From: Diphasiastrum complanatum
Taxonomy: Eukaryota; Streptophyta; Lycopodiopsida; Lycopodiales; Lycopodiaceae
Assembly: GCA_029204225.1 (NCBI GenBank)
Contig: CM055094.1
Span: 14,946,928-15,010,927 of the forward strand
Direction of reading: 5' to 3'
DNA: 64,000 nucleotides
Part shown: positions 1 through 54,955 of the stretch, piece after piece
Layout: the number at the start of each line of letters is the position of its first letter
How positions within the stretch are numbered: the first letter of the stretch is position 1
The notes under the pieces: generated by a model
What the model was told of the DNA's origin: nothing
Databases searched by the model: none
Seen by the model: the letters and a program-made list of their open reading frames with translations, nothing else
Made by a program: the position numbers and the translations under genes

Positions 1-1779
1 CCATCTTCCATGCTCCACTTCAACTTTATGAGAGCTTGTTTGCATGTTGCACATAGCCCCTATTTTGAAAATGACATCGGTACCTCTAGATAAGCTTGGA
101 AATCATACTCTTGTGACTTGTTAAGTGTTTCCCTATAGAACAACATTTCACTCTTTGGATTCTTCCACAAGATATGTATTATTCTTTTCATAGATTTCAA
201 AGTCGATATCAATAATTTCTTCAAATATTTCCACATTTCTAACCACGATTTGATATTCTATACCAACCTTTTTGCCACACATACATCTGTGATTTGCCAT
301 GATAGGTTTTGTGTGTTTTATCTTGTTTTGTTTATGTACGCTATTGTTGCAATTAGAGCTTCTCTTTTGATTGCTAATAGACCAATTTTTACTAGCATAT
401 TTGGATAGAAAGCTTGGGTCTTGACATTCAATTCGTCCCTTAGAAAGCATTTTTGTACCTAGCCAATCTTTCCTCAAGTCATCTAAGTAGACTCGGCCCC
501 AACACTATCAAAGTATTGGAAAAATAGCTACATTGTAAAGTTTTGATCTCATGGACCAATTATGTTTGTAACTTCTTTTCCAACCATTCAAAAGTCCATA
601 TTTTAGTAATTTATGTCGAATTTTTTGCCATGTTACGTGACGATCCTTACAGGGCCCTTTTCAAACTCAAATTTTCCCTAATGATGAGATTCTTAACAAG
701 AGCAAGAACATAGAGTACACTATTAAGCCTTGATCTTCTACTTGCACTTAAGAGAAGAAGTACACTCCCCACTGCTTTATGGTACATTCACCATCATTTT
801 CTATATAAATGACATTCTCTTGACCATCAAAAGAAGACATGGAACAAAAGAACTCCTTGTGAGTAGTGTAAAAATTACAGCAAATAAGGATCCTAAAACA
901 CTTGAAATGATGAGGAAAACAATAAATTATGATTTCATAAAATTAGCACAAGTTGAACCATCAAAATCCATCAAAAATCTATGCTTGAACCTCACTAAAT
1001 GGCCCAAATCCTTGAAGAAGGCTTCACACGTGTGAAAGTACGGCCTCCCACAGTCTGAGTACTGTACACCAGACCTACATTCAATCCTATAATCATTAGT
1101 AATCACAAGTACTCAAACAATTATGAACATAGAGAGCAATTGCACCATTATGAGAGAAAAAACATGAAATTGCTTGATTGATTTTGGTGAGATATCATCA
1201 CCTATATATACATGATCCATCACGATTTTGGGCAGGTATGAGTAGCCCTAAACCTATCCCTAATGCTAATTTTGGTGGATCTTTCATCCCTACCAAGTTA
1301 GGGTTGGAATCTTGGAGATCCCTCAACAATGCAAAAACTACCAAAAATAGCTCCTATTTTTTCTCCCTTGTATCTAAGCATAATTTGGACTCATTCCAAA
1401 GGTTCTAACACTTAGGTCTACTTGAGAGCATTCTTATGAATGGAATCCTATGCTATTTGGCACGTGTGACAAGCCACATCATGACCATCTAACTATTTAC
1501 AAGTCATATGACCAAAACTAGTCAAGCTAGAATTGTGAATTTTTAACAGAGTAGTCATGTGTGAACTAGCATGACTATTTAGCCAATATGGATCCAAAGA
1601 TACACTTAAAGAAATAAGACTTGTAGACATTTTTGAATGCTAGTTTGACATTAACTATATCATAATTGGTAATCAACAAACAAAAAAAGAGATCAATCTT
1701 TTTTCAAAATATTATAGATAATGAATAACTTCATTGAATTTACTTATTATCTATATCATTTGAAGGTACGCCTACCTGC
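1..1779. other. AT-rich stretch without a recognisable gene
   Basis: No conserved domain was recognised on either strand. A 109-codon open frame at 148-477 on the minus strand has no family motif and ordinary AT-rich composition. A 101-codon frame at 730-1035 on the plus strand is similarly featureless. The stretch leads into the copia fragment that follows and may be decayed retrotransposon sequence, which is inference. Confidence 0.4.
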
Positions 1780-2769
1780 ATCAAGCCCATGATTCGACAA
1801 AATAGAAGATTATGCCACATGAACCCAATGTCATTGTATCAAACAAGCCATCATGGAGATATCACAGGGGTAAGCATCGTGAATGTAACCAATTTGACAA
1901 CCTGTGATGCATGCATGAAAGGGAAGATGTCCCAAACTCCGTTCACCAGAGGCTCCTGCAGAACAACAAAGATTCTGGAGATGGTACATTCAGACATCTG
2001 TGGACCTTTCGACATGATCTCAATAGGAGGCTTGAAATACTATATTACCTTCATTGACGACTACAGTAAGTTCGCCCGAGTCTACTTCATACACAACAAG
2101 TTAGTTGCACTCGACAAGTTCACAGAATTTGTGAATTGGGCAGAAAGATGCACAGGAAGAAAGATAAAACAAATCAGGACTAATCATGGTGGAGAGTACA
2201 TCTCGAACCGATTTACTAACTGCAATGATTGAGGAATCCTTCATAGAAGGACTACATCCTATGCACCACAACACAATGGTGTTGCTGAAAGAAAGAACAT
2301 GACTCTCATGGAAGCCGCAAGGTGCATGATGGCCCATTCAAAGGCACCAAGAGTGCTATGGGCTGAAGCAGTAGCTACAACTGGCTACATCCAGAACAGG
2401 ATAGGCAAATAAGGTGTTTCTCACACGACACCACACGAACTATGGTGGGGTAGAAAGCCCAATCTGACACATGTTCAGATTTTTGGCTGTGCAGCCTATG
2501 CACATATTTCTGATAAGCTTCGAAAGAAGCTTCATGAGAAAGTCGAATTAGGATATCTCATCGGGTATGACAATCATTTGTCATACTACAGGATCTACAT
2601 GCTAGAAACGAATCTAGTGAATATTGTCAGAGACGTCAAGTTCGATGAGACTAGAACAATGGCCGACAATGATTTTGCCAGCTATGAAGTCCTAAGAAAG
2701 CAATACTACGACTTGCCAACCATGACAGAAGGAGCAGGACCATTATTTATAGTGGAGTATAGGTATTAG
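1780..2769 (+). pseudogene. Ty1/copia integrase fragment
   Basis: This is a piece of a copia-type polyprotein that would have inserted element cDNA into chromosomes. The order is typical: an HHCC zinc-binding segment (LCHMNPMSL, then CDACMKGKM), then the catalytic core with VHSDICGPF, FIDDYSKFARVYF, NHGGEYISN and YAPQHNGVAERKN, then the post-core stretch with ELWWGRKPN and HVQIFGCAAY. Two in-frame stops break it, TGA at 2230-2232 and TAA at 2410-2412. No reverse transcriptase or flanking LTR is visible, so it is a 5'- and 3'-truncated relic. The family call is secure. Whether it belonged to the LTR element 200 bp downstream is doubtful, because that element is on the other strand and has its own target duplication. 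Confidence 0.88.
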
Positions 2770-3004
2770 CCCATTCTTTCTATTGGCCAATTTCTACCTC
2801 TCTAAACTTTCAAATTTTAAAATAAGTGGGAAACACCTCTAATTGATTTGATTCTACAACGACCCAAAAGTGGTTTTATTTGTAAATGTAAAATAAAATA
2901 TTGGCATGCTCATTGGGTGGAACTTGGGTGTTAGAGCCCTCACACATTTTTTTTTTAACTATGCCACACAATATATATGGTGGACCCGATTGGTGAGTGC
3001 CCAA

Positions 3005-3644
3005 TGTAACGGATTTCAGATCATTCAAGTTCCAAATCCATGTCCCTGATCTTTGGTTACACAAAGAGCACACCAACAATCCTGCCAATGTAGAAAAATT
3101 AGCATCTACATACAAAATGAGATGCAAACTCTAAGAGATACTGATCAAACATAAACCAAATCATAAAATATAGATCTTGTCCATACAATTATAGTACCCT
3201 ACTGTATTTCACACATGTGGAACTGAGAATACAATAAACAATCATTATACACATAGAATTGCAAGATAACATCATGAGAGTGCACCAATGAGTAGTAGAA
3301 CCCAAAGAGAACCATGTATAATGATGAAATGAGAGAGAGATGAGAGAAGATCCCTTTCTCCATGAGTTACAACAATACATAGCAGGTCCAAACCCTAATT
3401 TGCCACTTGGCTTTCCCTCCAATATGAAAAACCATACTATTTTGGGACTAGATTCAATGTACCCAAAGTTCAAATTTGAATCTCTCTCAAACTCGACTAC
3501 CAACTTTCTCACACTTTCAAAAAGTGTTTATTGAATGTATTTTAAACTAATATAACCTCAAAAAGTTTATCTCTAAGTCTAATGAAATTTGGCCTCAATT
3601 GACAATTTACCAAAACATGACTAAACTTGTTGAAATCTCTCACA
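3005..3644 (-). repeat. 3' LTR of the 3005-5812 element
   Basis: Left copy of the long terminal repeat. On the plus strand it starts TGTAACGGATTTCAG and ends CTCTCACA. It matches the right copy over its full length apart from scattered substitutions and small indels. Confidence 0.9.
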
Positions 3645-3654
3645 CTCCCTCTTC
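3645..3654 (-). promoter_or_regulatory. Polypurine tract of the 3005-5812 element
   Basis: On the minus strand this reads GAAGAGGGAG directly before the LTR start TGTGAGAG. That is the position and composition expected for the plus-strand DNA primer. Confidence 0.8.
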
Positions 3655-4411
3655 AACTAGTTTTCGCATAGTTTTAGCCATACTACTTTGATCCAACTTT
3701 AGAATGATCTCCATCCTAAGTATAGATCTCCTTTCTAAGGTTCTAAAGTATCTTTCATAATTGATATAGAGAATAGTGTTCAAATTGGATGCTTCACTAT
3801 TTCTTACATCAATTTTACACATCAAGATATAACTAGAACATGAAGAACCAAATAGAATGTGAATGAAATGATTCCTTCATGCTTCAAACTTTGAACTCTC
3901 TGGAAAATTACAACAACCAAACCATAAATGTGAATGATGACCATTTGCTTGCTTGTCTCCTCCAATTTTGTCCTTTCTTGATATGTCTCCACCATAAAAC
4001 TCCATGAATGAGCCTCCATCTCCATCTTGCAACAAGATATCATCAACACTTGATGACTTGGCCATGAATGAGTGACATAATGAACCTCCAATAGCTTCAT
4101 TTCCATCAGCAAAACCAACCAAGAATGCTAGAACAACTCCAACATCAAAATGATGCAAAGATATGAATATCTTTAGACCTAAAATTCATAATCATAGAAT
4201 CCTTTGAGTTGATGAAGAGATGTGAAATCCATGCCTTGGATCTTCCCAAGAACCAATCTTCCATTGCTCTTTCCTTCGTAAGACTCTCTCTTAATGATTG
4301 CATCATAAGAAGTAGAAACCTCAAAAACATTAGAAGTCATTAAAAGAATGATAAGTACCTTCAACATAAGGATGATTGAAGTACTCTTTTTTTTCAAACA
4401 AGAACTTCTAC

Positions 4412-4828
4412 TCAATGTTTTAGTGACTCATATGATAATGATTCTTCCTCACTATCATTCACAATGACATTATTAAAAGCACATCCTACTTTGAACTCTT
4501 CACATACTTCTCTTCTTCTTGACTTGTGACTATCTCCCTCACCAAGTCTCTTGATAGAACCATTTGATCTACTCTCTTTATGAAGACATGTGACTCCACT
4601 TGCTGCAAAAATGACTTTCTTAGAATCATCACAAAAGAATGTAGAAGAACCACCTTCTTCATGCATGCACCTAGCAACATCTTTTCCCATATGATCAAAG
4701 AAATCATTAACAACCATCTTTTCCAAGGAAGAACCTTCACCTCCATTGATAGCTCTTTCCTTACCTTTTGCATGATGTTCTTCTTTCAACTTGTTCCAAT
4801 GCACTTGAATTTCAAAAAATGAACTCAA
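4412..4828 (-). CDS. Unrecognised open frame inside the LTR element
   Basis: A 138-codon frame occupies the middle of the element interior. It is rich in Ser, Lys and Glu and contains the stretches KKVIFAASGVTCLH and SEEESLSYESLKH. It has no zinc knuckle, protease motif or polymerase motif. It could be a captured or decayed gag-like segment, or a chance frame. No function is assigned. Confidence 0.25.
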   Translation of the reverse strand: MSSFFEIQVHWNKLKEEHHAKGKERAINGGEGSSLEKMVVNDFFDHMGKDVARCMHEEGGSSTFFCDDSKKVIFAASGVTCLHKESRSNGSIKRLGEGDSHKSRRREVCEEFKVGCAFNNVIVNDSEEESLSYESLKH

Positions 4829-5158
4829 GAAGAAATCACAAAGATATGGAACCTCTCAAATCTCTTATAGCACTTCCAACTAGAAAGTCAACACATAGAA
4901 TAGTGAAATCTTGATCAACCTATGATCTATCCTCAATCTAATGATTTTTGCCACTTCCTAAAATCGGCTAATCCCAGTGTGAAATCAAAATTGATCAAGT
5001 ATATGAACCTATATTGAGTTTTGACCTACAAAAGATCAATTCTACATATGCAAAAATGGAGATTTTTGAGTAGAAGTTAATCGAGCATGCTCTAGCATTG
5101 GTAACTCGTCCAAATCCTTGATAATGTGGTTGATCCTTTCATAACTTGAAACACAATA

Positions 5159-5170
5159 GCTTTGATACCA
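5159..5170 (-). promoter_or_regulatory. tRNA primer-binding site
   Basis: On the minus strand TGGTATCAAAGC directly abuts the end of the 5' LTR. It differs from the copia-type initiator-Met primer site TGGTATCAGAGC at one base. Confidence 0.85.
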
Positions 5171-5812
5171 TGTAAAGGATTTCAGATCATTCGAGATCCA
5201 AATCCATGTCCTTGATTTTTGGTTACAAAGAGAGCAAACCAACATTCCTGCCAATGTAGAAAAATCAGCATCTACGTACAAAATGAGATGGAAACTCTAA
5301 GAGATACTGATCAAACATGAACCAAACCATAAAATATAGTTGTTGCCCGTACAATTATAGTACCCTACTATATTTCACATGTGTGGAGCCGAAAATAACA
5401 ATAAATGATTATTCTACACATAGAATTGCAAGATAACATCAAGAGAGTGCACCAATGAGTAGTAGAACCCAAAGAGAACCATTATAATGATGAAATGAGA
5501 GAGAGAAGAGATAAGATCCCTTTCTCCACAAGTTACAACAATATATAACAGGTGCAAACCCTACTTTGCCACTTGGCTTTCCCTCCAATATGAAAAACCA
5601 TACTATTTTGGGACTAGATTCAATGTACTCAAAGTTCAAATGTGAATCTCTCTCAAAATCGACTACCAACTTTCCCACACTTTCAAAAAGTGTTTATTGA
5701 ATGTATTTTAAACTAATATAACTTCAAAAAGTTTATCTCTAAGTCTAAAATGAGTTTTGGCCTCAATTGACAACTTACCAAAATATGATTAAACTTGTTG
5801 AAATCTCTCACA
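5171..5812 (-). repeat. 5' LTR of the 3005-5812 element
   Basis: Right copy of the long terminal repeat. On the plus strand it starts TGTAAAGGATTTCAG, ends CTCTCACA, and is followed at once by the target duplication CCCAA. Confidence 0.9.
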
Positions 5813-5817
5813 CCCAA

Positions 5818-7270
5818 CAATCAAACTAAGATGCAAGGGAATACAACTTGTGGTAAGTTGTTGCCATGTGTTGAAAGAATAAAGAAAAGCCAACTACCTT
5901 GGAGTACTCGTTTGAAGGTTGGTTCCAGGGATATGATATGGTCTTGTAAGGCTTTTTGGTTCTCACAACAAAAAGTTGATCGCTCTAGTGGCTACTTGTG
6001 CTTTGGAAAGTGAAAAATCTTGATTATTGAAAACATAGATTTACTGCGATTCCCTAAAATTTGAACAAGACATGAAATTGGAGTTCAAGCTAAGAGGTAT
6101 AATCTCCTATAAAATGAACAAAATAACATGTTTTTATAATCGATGCTATTTGAAATTGAACTTTGCAAAGACATTAGAGAGTTTTGATCATAAGATGCGT
6201 TTGCTATCCTTGGAGGGCAATATTCTATGCACAATTCTTATGTTCTATAATGGAAAACGAAAGATGACTGGTCCACTTTTTCTTGACATTGAGAAATTTT
6301 GAATGGATTTTTGTTTTTCTTCAAATAATAGATTTTTTCCCCTATGCTAATGGAAAGAAGAGACAATGGCGTTTGTTGTATGAATACCATCAAGTATTAT
6401 GGGACAACTTATTAATATGGATATTGGGAGGACGTTCCGTAAATAATATTCATAACATTTTTCACAATATTCTTGGAGCACATTTAACTTGTGAATTTTG
6501 TTTTGAGGTTAAAATTATTGCTTGTGAGAAATTTGGAAATTTAAGTAACAATTTGTTATCTAAGTTCAAGGTTCATTGGTACTTCTTGTTTTAATAATGA
6601 AGGAAGCTTGTATTTGGTTTTCTATAGTGTACTCAAACAAAAACAAGGACAAATGACTAGAATTAATAGCAAGATTTGAATAGTTGATAAGTTTCAACAA
6701 TCATTTTATGAAACTTTTTGAGGTAGTTCTATACACAAATCACTCTATTTTGGATTCGAAGGTAAGAGCTTCTCACTCCTTCACAAGCAAACACAAGCAA
6801 TGGAAGTCCATTCAAGAATGGTGAAGGAACTTAAATTGATGCATATACTCACTATGTTTTATTAGCAATAATTTTCAATATGCTTCACTAATTGTTGTGG
6901 TCACTTGTTGTCAATTTTTTATTTTAGTTAGATAGAGTATAAGACAAGTTGTCTATTTCTCGTTTGTAACATTTCTACTATGGTACCCTACTATTTTCGA
7001 TAAGTTTTATGACCTTTTGATGTTAAATCAATACATTAGAATTCTATTGAAATGAGATGTTAGATATTCTTAAGCATGCTTTATGATATATATTTATAGC
7101 TCATCTTCACAAAATTTCAAAAAATCCTCTTTAGTAACATTTCTTAGTATTGATAAAAAAAAGAAGAAGCACAATATGGATGCCATTGTCATATTATTCA
7201 TGGCAAATGTAAAAGTAGAGAAATAATGTTCTCATCAACCCCTAAAATGAACTCAAAATTCTCTAGTAAG
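5818..7270. other. AT-rich spacer, no gene recognised
   Basis: Several short open frames occur on the plus strand (for example 6072-6302 and 6283-6594). They have no motif and are compatible with chance in AT-rich DNA. No RNA gene or terminal repeats were recognised. Confidence 0.4.
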
Positions 7271-7740
7271 TTGTTTAAGTGAGAGATACTATGATTTTGT
7301 TTGGCATAATGCCTTGTAAGCCAAAGAGTTACAAGAAACTTTTAAAAGTAGATCAATTATGTATAGGGCACCTTAAAATGAATTACTTTTTAGCGAGCAC
7401 TAGGGTAAGGAATCCCTATTTGATTGGAGGGGCCCAAAAAAGTGTGAAGCTTTAAGCTTACTTTATGTTGACTTTTGGAGCATGGGTCATTCACGAGTTG
7501 TTTAAGTGAGAGATACTATGATTTTGTTTGGCATAATGCCTTGTAAGCCAAAGAGTTACAAGAAACTTTTAAAAGTAGATCAATTATGTATAGGGCACCT
7601 TAAAATGAACGACTTTTTAGCGAGCATTAGGGTAAGGAATCCCTATTTGATTGGAGGGGCCCAAAAAAGTGTGAAGCTTTAAGCTTACTTTATGTTGACT
7701 TTTGGAGCATGGGTCATTCACGAGTTGTTTAAGTGAGAGA
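7271..7740. repeat. 227-bp tandem duplication, about 2.1 copies
   Basis: The unit beginning TTGTTTAAGTGAGAGA starts at 7271, again at 7498, and a third time at 7725 where it breaks off after about 16 bases. The two full copies are nearly identical, with only a few substitutions seen, so the duplication is young. The unit has no open frame. Confidence 0.92.
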
Positions 7741-8325
7741 GCTCATGGGCTTTATAAACTTTATGTTTTGTATTTTCGAAAGCCTTCTAACTTTGTGTCA
7801 TAACACAAGGTGATCGTGAGAAACTTTGCCTCAAAGTGAAAGAAGAATTCAGGTGCTAGAAAATAAAGAAGTAAAAAGATTGAAATAAAAAACAATCAAA
7901 AGGACATTCTTTTGCTTGAACTCACCATGTAGTGACACGTCATACACGTACGCTTAAAGTTAAAGAAACATTCCATCATTACAAAATGAGAACGAATGAA
8001 TACAATCTAGAAGGTAATTTATACGAGCCAATGCTTTGATGTACACATGGCATTCAAATTGTCAAAAATATATAAATATAAAGATTGCAATTTCAAAAAT
8101 TCAAAGAAAATTGATTTTAGTGCTTAAACTCACCTTAAAGTATTATTCCCACAAAGCTAACGTAAACATTTTATATAATGTGGAAGACCATTGCTTATGG
8201 GATTTTAAAAAAGAGAGAGAGTGCAATTTGAAAAAAATTAATAAAATAAACGCATCTTAAATTGGAACTCATGTAAAAAAAGGACACGTCAACTTTGAGA
8301 GAATTGTCACGATGATGTTTCTTTG
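7741..8325. other. AT-rich spacer
   Basis: No gene or structured repeat was recognised. A 74-codon frame at 8036-8260 is Lys/Asn-rich and looks like chance. Confidence 0.35.
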
Positions 8326-8400
8326 GTCTCCACGGGGAGGCTCAAACTTGAGAGCAAAGAAATTTTGGATGTCAAGCTAACCAACTGAGCCAACGTGTTA
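8326..8400 (-). mobile_element. tRNA-derived SINE-like relic
   Basis: The minus strand carries a good Pol III A box (TGGCTCAGTTGG, 8381-8392) followed at tRNA-like spacing by a decayed B box (AAGTTTGAGCC, 8339-8349) and CTCCCCGTGGAGACC. The layout suggests a SINE head or a degenerate tRNA copy. No complete cloverleaf, 3' tail or target duplication was established. Confidence 0.45.
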
Positions 8401-8689
8401 GGTTACGCAAATGATAACTTTAGAAAAAGCATCTTTTTCATGCTCATAGTCAAGGAAATGAGACATATCAGCTTTTAGCACATTGTCACGACAGCGTAGC
8501 ACTGCGCCGCAAAGGCAACAGAGAGAACAATGACACGTCTCGCCGCAACAAAAAGAACAATTAAAGAGCAAAATGCCCTCAAAAGTGAACTAAACTTTTT
8601 GGGTCAAGCCTTTAAGGCTAACCCAAGGACATCCCAATGGGCACAGGCCGTTCTCATGACTTTTAGGGCTTTACCCTAACCCTAAGAAT

Positions 8690-10329
8690 GGTGCCCTGAC
8701 CCTAAATAATGACATGGCTTTAGGAGGAGGCCCTATTTCTCGTCTCTCTCTTTCTCCCGTTTCTGTCGTCGTCGTCACATCTCTCTTTTCTTTCGTCGTC
8801 GTCTCCCTCCATCGATCGCTCTCGTTAATGTCAGCAAAATGAACAGCAAATTGCTGATTTCTGTCATACACGCTCTCCATTCATCACTTTCCCCTCAAGT
8901 TTTGCTTGTTACAGTCTGATTTCGTGTTTTTTTATTGCTATTGATTGTTATTTACTGTCAATGTTTGCTGTATGCTAAAGCTGCTGCTCCTGCATGTTGC
9001 GTGTAACGCTCGAGGTACGTCACCTCCAAATCGAGCAGATTTTGGTTGGCTAATGCTGTGTCAGTCTTAATTTTCTTATGATCTAGCGTAGCTGATTTAA
9101 TCTGGTGGCTGTTTCAGTTTTTGCTCAGCAAAAGTTTAGCTTCCAAGCGGTGTAATATAGCATATCTTTGTAGCTTCGAGTGTGATGAGCTTTTTCTGGG
9201 CTGATAATCCTGTTGTTCTTAAGGTCATTCATGTGATTGAAGCTCGGATGATTTGCTGAGAAAGCGTCAACAATTGTCGGAAATCCTTTGAGATGGATCG
9301 AAAGTAAGCTGTGATTTAAAATAAGCTTCCTGATTCTCAGGGTCAGCTACAATCATGTGACCTGGAGCCTTTTCTTTGGATAGCGATAAGTTTAAGCCAT
9401 TGGAGAAAAGCGGATGGTTTAGTAACTTAGAGTGTTGTCTGATGGCTATGAAGCAATGTCGAGCCTTCTTATGCGGCTGGATGAAGGAAGTATATGGACC
9501 TTCTTTGATGCTAATTGTTCTTGTGTATTATCACTATGATAGGCTTCATTTGTTTTGTTTTATGTGAATCCTTAAAGAGTAATAGATTTCTTCTTTCACC
9601 TTTTGACGTTGACGAGATCTTGTCGATTGTAATAGTTTTGGTTGCCTATTCCTGAAGCCACAGTTGCAGGCGTTTTTACTCTTTCTACCCTCTTGTAGGC
9701 CAGGAAGCAGGTGAAGCAGTGATGGCATAAGAATTTAGCTTTTAAGAAAGGAATAAAGCCGCCACTAGCTTTTCCCCTTGTCCTGGAATGTTGCAGCCGA
9801 ATATCATCCTAAAATCGGCATACAGGGCTGGAGGTAAGTATTCAATGGCATTTGCAAGGAAGGGAAAAAAAATGAATTATTATAGCTTCGCCTCCTGGAG
9901 CAGAATTTGAGCTCTTAAACTGGAAAGAGGTGAGTGCCATGCATAACTTGAAGAAGGGAATACGTGAAGCAGCAATGTAACTATGGCCTGATCTGGCTTT
10001 TGAGATTCCACACACGAGGAATGCTGTTAGTGTTTCAAAAGATGAAGTATCTTGTTACTACAACTTCTTCTCTGCTGCTATCTGGACATGATGCTGTCTA
10101 CTTGTCTCAATCTCAGCAGCTTACAATACTGTCTACTCTCACTCAACGCTCTGAAATTGAATGCCAGGAGGATGCCAGCATGTTTCTCTTTCCCCTTGTT
10201 GTCGGCAATTCACCTTCCCGGTCTCAAAGAAATAATAAAGTGAAAATAATCAATTATACACACTGTTCTCAAATCTAGTTTCTTAGAAACAAGAGAATAA
10301 GAGCAAAAAGAACAAGTATAGGGCCTGCA
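8690..10329 (+). promoter_or_regulatory. Probable promoter and 5' leader of the SEUSS-like gene
   Basis: Composition changes from AT-rich to a more GC- and pyrimidine-rich stretch. It contains CT runs and repeated GTCGTCGTC around 8740-8830, as is common in plant 5' leaders. Possible leader splice signals follow: a donor CGAG/GTACGT at 9015, and a small candidate exon at 9797-9833 between TTGCAG and GAG/GTAAGT. An acceptor TTTCTTAG lies just before the proposed ATG at 10330. No clear TATA box was found. Transcript evidence would be needed to fix the start and leader introns. Confidence 0.4.
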
Positions 10330-52929
<42,600 letters not shown>

Positions 52930-53033
52930 GTAAGTTACAATTCCACCTATTTGTGCTTATAATCTAGCTGTAGTTTAATTAGTCGCAAAGCAATAATATG
53001 TTATGAAGGCATTGTCCATATGATTCTATGATG

Positions 53034-53035
<2 letters not shown>

Positions 53036-53123
<88 letters not shown>
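53036..53123 (+). repeat. (CT)n microsatellite
   Basis: About 44 uninterrupted units. No LINE tail sequence is seen beside it. Confidence 0.98.
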
Positions 53124-53125
<2 letters not shown>

Positions 53126-54955
53126 AAAGAAAAGTTGGCCTTTTACAAATTGAGCATAAACCCAATGATCAGGTATGAAGAGGATACGTACTTGCAAAAG
53201 AATATCTTAACATTCAGAGGGCATTTAATAATGTGGATAAGCTCCTATGTCTTGGAGGTGGGAATTGGTAGATGATAGAATATAAGTAAAGCGAGAATAT
53301 GTAAATCTTGTGATACAAGAGACGTGGAAGAAGAAGCACATGCAGGTAGAGGTACAAGACGAGCTGCAGTAGACCACGATCTTTTGCAACAAAATGTTGT
53401 ATAGATCGCTTTTTTTTCAAATCCTAAAACCCAAAAAAAAATTCTGGTCCTAGGCCGTTTATGGGTTTTTCAAGCTTTAAGACCAATTTTGGGTTGTTAC
53501 AATTTAATTTTGCACTTAAATCTAGACTTTTTCTGTTTACGTTAACAAATTTGAATGTCTTGATGACATCATATTCAACCATATGTATATTCAATGCTGT
53601 ACATAAGTCTTGCTTGCATCTTTTGTAGCCCGCATCTTCAAGGGAATTCATTGAAGTGTCCATTTCATTTCTCTCTCGATCATAGCTAGATTCACAGAAT
53701 TAGATGAGTTTGATGCCCCTCCCATGAAGGCATTATTGAAACTGGTTAAGATGGACACTCAATGACTCCGATGTAAGACAGCATCAATATTCTTGATATG
53801 TGCTCTTATCATTGACAGATTTGATATATCAGATTAGTGATGTCATTTTGTATTCCTTCACAAGATATTATTGTCATGTGTCTAACCCAACACTAATTGC
53901 AAGAATCACAGTATAAATAGTGAGAAAAGAATGGACATATTTTTTTATGACACAAGATGTAAGAAACATCACAATAGTTATAAATGCCATTCATATCAAT
54001 AGTAAAGTTCATAACAGTAGCATTGATTGCATGTGGTTTGGGCACATGAGACCTAGCAAAAGACATCCCTATGGCTCTCATTCACAAAAAGAGTGAAGGT
54101 TTTTTAAAAAACTCTTTGTGCAAATGAGTTGAGAGATTCCTTCCATGATGAAGGATGGCTGTTTTTAGACAATCTCAAAACTTAACTAGACCCAACTATC
54201 TTGAATGTCTAACTTATCACTCAATGATACTCAAGAGCTTCAAAGGGTCCACCATTTATTAAGGTAGATGGATTTTTTTGGGCCTCAAGCCTCACGAAAG
54301 TGTTAATCATTTATGTGGTTATCTTAGCGCATGATTTGAGGTACATTCTTGAAAGCCTTCTATGTTATCAACGGGCAATGTTGGTAGTTAGTTGTAGGAG
54401 ATTTCATATCTTCTCAACCTTGGTTGTAGTAGGTATGAAATCAATGAACCTTTGATCCACGAGGTGTACCCCAAGAACTTCATAGATTGTTAACGAAGAA
54501 ATTGATCTCAATAAGTTTTGGTTAAGTGTTCTAGTTTCTGCAAGGGATTGGTTGAATATTTATGCAACATTATGATTGGTGTGATCTCCATCCACATCAC
54601 ACCTGGTGAGTCAATCATTCAATGCCCAAATCATCTTGTTGTTTTGTTGCATTTGGCACTCTTTTTTACTTTATCCATTGCTCCATACTCTTGAGTAGTT
54701 GACATTTTCCCTAACTTCCAATATGTAGACAAGAACAACGAATTTTGCATTTGGCTTGTTTAGATCTCAATATTGTAAAGAGGTCTTTATCATAGTCACA
54801 CAAATGACCATAGAGATTTCAATATGTTATCCAACATAGATGATTTTCAAATGAAATTGCTTTTGCAAATCCTCAAAGGAACAAAACTCCTTTGAGAGAT
54901 AAAACACACTACTTCAATCCCTTGTGACATAAGAATTACCCAAGTTGAAAGTTAT
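53124..54955. other. No gene recognised (probably next SEUSS-like intron)
   Basis: Frames at 53214-53663 and 53893-54081 on the minus strand have no motif. I looked here for the next SEUSS-like exon and did not find one. Confidence 0.35.

Larger units (their letters stand above)
3005..5812 (-). mobile_element. Complete non-autonomous LTR retrotransposon, TSD CCCAA
   Basis: Two direct repeats of about 640 bp (3005-3644 and 5171-5812) begin TG and end CA. They are flanked by the same 5 bp, CCCAA, at 3000-3004 and 5813-5817. Read on the minus strand, a primer-binding site like initiator-Met tRNA follows the 5' LTR (TGGTATCAAAGC at 5159-5170) and a purine tract GAAGAGGGAG precedes the 3' LTR (3645-3654). 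The 1.5-kb interior shows no gag, protease, integrase or reverse transcriptase. Its longest frames, at 4412-4828 on the minus strand, are not recognised. The element must therefore have moved with enzymes from a relative. The two LTRs differ at a modest number of sites by eye, so the insertion is not very recent. Confidence 0.9.

Noticed and set aside
3640-4830. Minus-strand frames inside the CCCAA-flanked LTR element as gag
   Set aside because: No zinc knuckle, no gag core motif and overlapping frames of similar quality; kept only as an unrecognised frame.
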